DNA of 64,000 bases from Lachnospiraceae bacterium (lineage in GTDB: Bacteria; Bacillota; Clostridia; Lachnospirales; Lachnospiraceae). Below, piece after piece: positions 62,532-64,000 of this stretch. The notes below the pieces were generated by a model. It was not told where the DNA came from. It ran no database searches and worked only from the letters and a program-made list of their open reading frames with translations. The position numbers were made by a program, and so were the translations under genes. The first letter of the stretch is position 1. Each line of letters begins with the position of its first letter. The DNA is taken from assembly GCA_910574185.1 (NCBI GenBank), contig CAJSZQ010000024.1, positions 1-64,000 of the forward strand, in the 5' to 3' direction.

Positions 62532-63380
62532 TTATTTTTTCTGATTCTTTCGGATGGCAGAAGGCGTGCAGCCATATATGGTTTTAAAGGTTTTGTTAAA
62601 TAATTTCTGATTGGTGAATCCGTTTGCCTCCATAATTTCGGTTATGGAGGCGTTTGTGTTTTGAAGCGCTTGATAAATATGGGAAATCCGCACCTCATTC
62701 ACATATTGCAAAAAGGAAAGCCCCATATTATTCTTGAAAAAACGGCAGAAGTATTCTTTGTTAAAGCCAAGCAGTCTGGCGCCATCCTGAAGGGATATAG
62801 GTTCTTTAAAATGTTCATTGACAAAGGTGATAATATCCTGAAGTCTCTGACGGGCAAGCGTGTTGGCAGAGGATAGTTCCGGTGCGGAAGTGACGGAGAA
62901 ATGCCGTATCAAATGTGCCAGAATTTGCAGAATAATGCCTTCTGACTCTAAAAGGGAGGCCGGGGCGTCTTGAATATAGAGGCGGGTTAACTGTTCGGCC
63001 ATTTGGCAAATGTGTAGATACTCTGTAAACTGCCCATCGGCAATCTCGTCTGGAATACAGCAAAACCGGCAGAGTTCGACGTTTGGCATATAATGCAGCA
63101 TGAGGCGTTTCGAGATATGGATACAGAGAAACATCAATTGGTCGCTGTGGGTATCCGTACTGTGTACCTGTCCAGATTCAATGACAAGGAGCTGGCGGTG
63201 TCTGAGATGATGAATTTTACCGTCTATGGTAACGTCAGCGTCGCCATTTAGTGGAAAAAGTATTTCCATTTCTTCATGCCAGTGTAGAGGATGGTAACCT
63301 CCGGGAATAGTATGATACGCAAGCTGGATTCCAAGTTCGCTGATTTCGTGAAATATTTCATAGAATGCGTTTTTCATCAT
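62532..63380 (-). CDS. AraC-family regulator
   Basis: A 282-aa protein with a cupin N-domain (GGYHPLHWHEEMEILFPLNG) and a C-terminal double HTH (SLQDGARLLGFNKEYFCRFF, then ITEIMEANGFTNQKLFNKTF and GCTPSAIRKN). AAAGGAAATGC precedes the ATG. A divergent 42-aa ORF begins 194 bp away. The promoter's -35 box overlaps a 14-bp palindrome, suggesting autoregulation. Confidence 0.88.
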   Translation of the reverse strand: MMKNAFYEIFHEISELGIQLAYHTIPGGYHPLHWHEEMEILFPLNGDADVTIDGKIHHLRHRQLLVIESGQVHSTDTHSDQLMFLCIHISKRLMLHYMPNVELCRFCCIPDEIADGQFTEYLHICQMAEQLTRLYIQDAPASLLESEGIILQILAHLIRHFSVTSAPELSSANTLARQRLQDIITFVNEHFKEPISLQDGARLLGFNKEYFCRFFKNNMGLSFLQYVNEVRISHIYQALQNTNASITEIMEANGFTNQKLFNKTFKTIYGCTPSAIRKNQKK

Positions 63381-63440
63381 GCATTTCCTTTCTGTGTGTA
63401 TTGTTCTGCTTATACGAATCCATCAACATGTTCATAAAGT

Positions 63441-63477
63441 AGTATAGTGGAAAGAAGTATAGAAGTCAATATTGACT
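63441..63477 (-). promoter_or_regulatory. AraC promoter with palindromic operator
   Basis: On the minus strand TTGACT and TATACT (63441-63446) are 17 bp apart; the -35 occupies 63464-63469 inside the perfect palindrome AGTCAATATTGACT (63464-63477). A further half-site GGTCAATAT lies 8 bp to the right. Confidence 0.7.
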
Positions 63478-63574
63478 TAAAAATGGTCAATATATGCTCT
63501 ATATTTCCGATTTAGAGAGTAGTATGATACTACTGTCGAAACAATAAACCAATAGAAAAAAGGAGAATGTAGTT

Positions 63575-63703
63575 ATGAAGAAAATGAAAGAAGCAATTGC
63601 AAATTATATGGAAAAATATGGTGCAGAACTTGCGGCGGGATATTTGATGATGAGTGGAAATCTTAACGCAGAGGTGCTTCGCAATCTGTGTAAGAGAGCA
63701 TAG
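63575..63703 (+). CDS. 42-aa ORF of unknown function
   Basis: MKKMKEAIANYMEKYGAELA starts a 42-codon frame after the strong site AAAAAGGAG. The peptide is helical with alternating charged and hydrophobic residues and ends VLRNLCKRA. It is divergent from the AraC gene and is followed by a terminator, so it is a complete small transcription unit. It has no known family. Confidence 0.6.
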   Translation: MKKMKEAIANYMEKYGAELAAGYLMMSGNLNAEVLRNLCKRA

Positions 63704-63749
63704 GTAACACCGTATGAAATTGTGCAGATTACAAAAGGATAAGAGGAAG

Positions 63750-63793
63750 AAAAGGATAACCTGTGGAATCAGACCATAAGTTATCCTTTTTTG
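63750..63793 (+). terminator. Terminator of the 42-aa ORF
   Basis: AAAAGGATAAC pairs with GTTATCCTTTT across an 18-nt loop, with further T's. Confidence 0.8.
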
Positions 63794-63873
63794 TTATATT
63801 TTATTGTCAAGTTGAATTTGCATCGTAAATTGCTTATACTATAGGTGCAGTCAAATGTGAGGAGAACAAAAAG

Positions 63874-64000
63874 ATGTATTTTACCAGATATCATTCATTT
63901 AACGATATAATGGAATATCCAGATATGGAAGAATATTTGAGGATATTTTTTTCAGAGAATAATTTGAATTTATTTCCGAAAGAGATTCGTTCTATGCCGT
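63874..64000 (+). CDS. Truncated ORF at the window end
   Basis: A frame begins with ATG after GAGGAG and reads MYFTRYHSFNDIMEYPDMEE, still open at the last base. 42 codons are visible, too few to name a family. Confidence 0.6.
   Translation, partial: MYFTRYHSFNDIMEYPDMEEYLRIFFSENNLNLFPKEIRSMP

Overview
The window looks like the chromosome of a gut Clostridia of the Lachnospiraceae type. The evidence is moderate GC, strong AGGAGG ribosome sites, surface proteins with SLH and BspA-type leucine-rich repeats, a Gram-positive Tad pilus locus (DUF5702 and Flp1-type pilin, no secretin), a CD1871A-family peptide, VanW, and carbohydrate ABC systems without their own ATPase. No marker gene fixes the species.

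Layout. 1-4600 is a decayed mobile-element segment on the minus strand: small GntR and XRE regulators, a regulator-controlled ABC exporter, and a tnpV broken by a one-base deletion. 4650-7600 holds an ORF fragment cut by a 168-bp palindrome, a toxin-antitoxin pair whose antitoxin has MqsA-like zinc-finger and Panacea (DUF4065) domains, and an XRE regulator. 8244-26338 is an 18-kb co-directional block. It starts with a BspA-like surface protein and a receptor Ser/Thr kinase, continues through the Tad pilus genes (CpaE-like, CpaF, TadB, TadC, pilin, TadE-like, DUF5702, prepilin peptidase), and ends with a WG-repeat protein, an FHA protein and a PP2C phosphatase. The order suggests a surface pilus under phospho-threonine control. 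26543-34840 holds four SLH-anchored surface proteins and a fifth, shorter one; one may sit behind a poly-G phase-variable promoter. 35345-41825 has an O-antigen-ligase-like protein, a TlpA/CD1871A/4Fe-4S redox operon, an EamA exporter, an AraC regulator and an acetyltransferase.

42308-55843 is a sugar region: two binding-protein ABC importers, nagB, a Gfo/Idh/MocA oxidoreductase, an AraC regulator, a NahK-like kinase, nagA and an alpha/beta hydrolase. A shared TGTGCAA/TTGCACA motif precedes nagB, the second importer and the kinase-nagA operon, suggesting one amino-sugar regulon. 56201-59946 holds a GH13 enzyme with a lysine/glutamate-rich N-terminus, a small unknown protein and a DUF3810 protein. 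59947-61066 is rich in structured repeats around tRNA-Glu and tRNA-Cys. The window closes with a VanW protein, an AraC regulator, a divergent 42-aa ORF and a truncated gene.

Several families of palindromic intergenic repeats recur. One 239-bp element occurs twice and shows a compensatory base-pair change. All calls are from reading the sequence; no database search was run.
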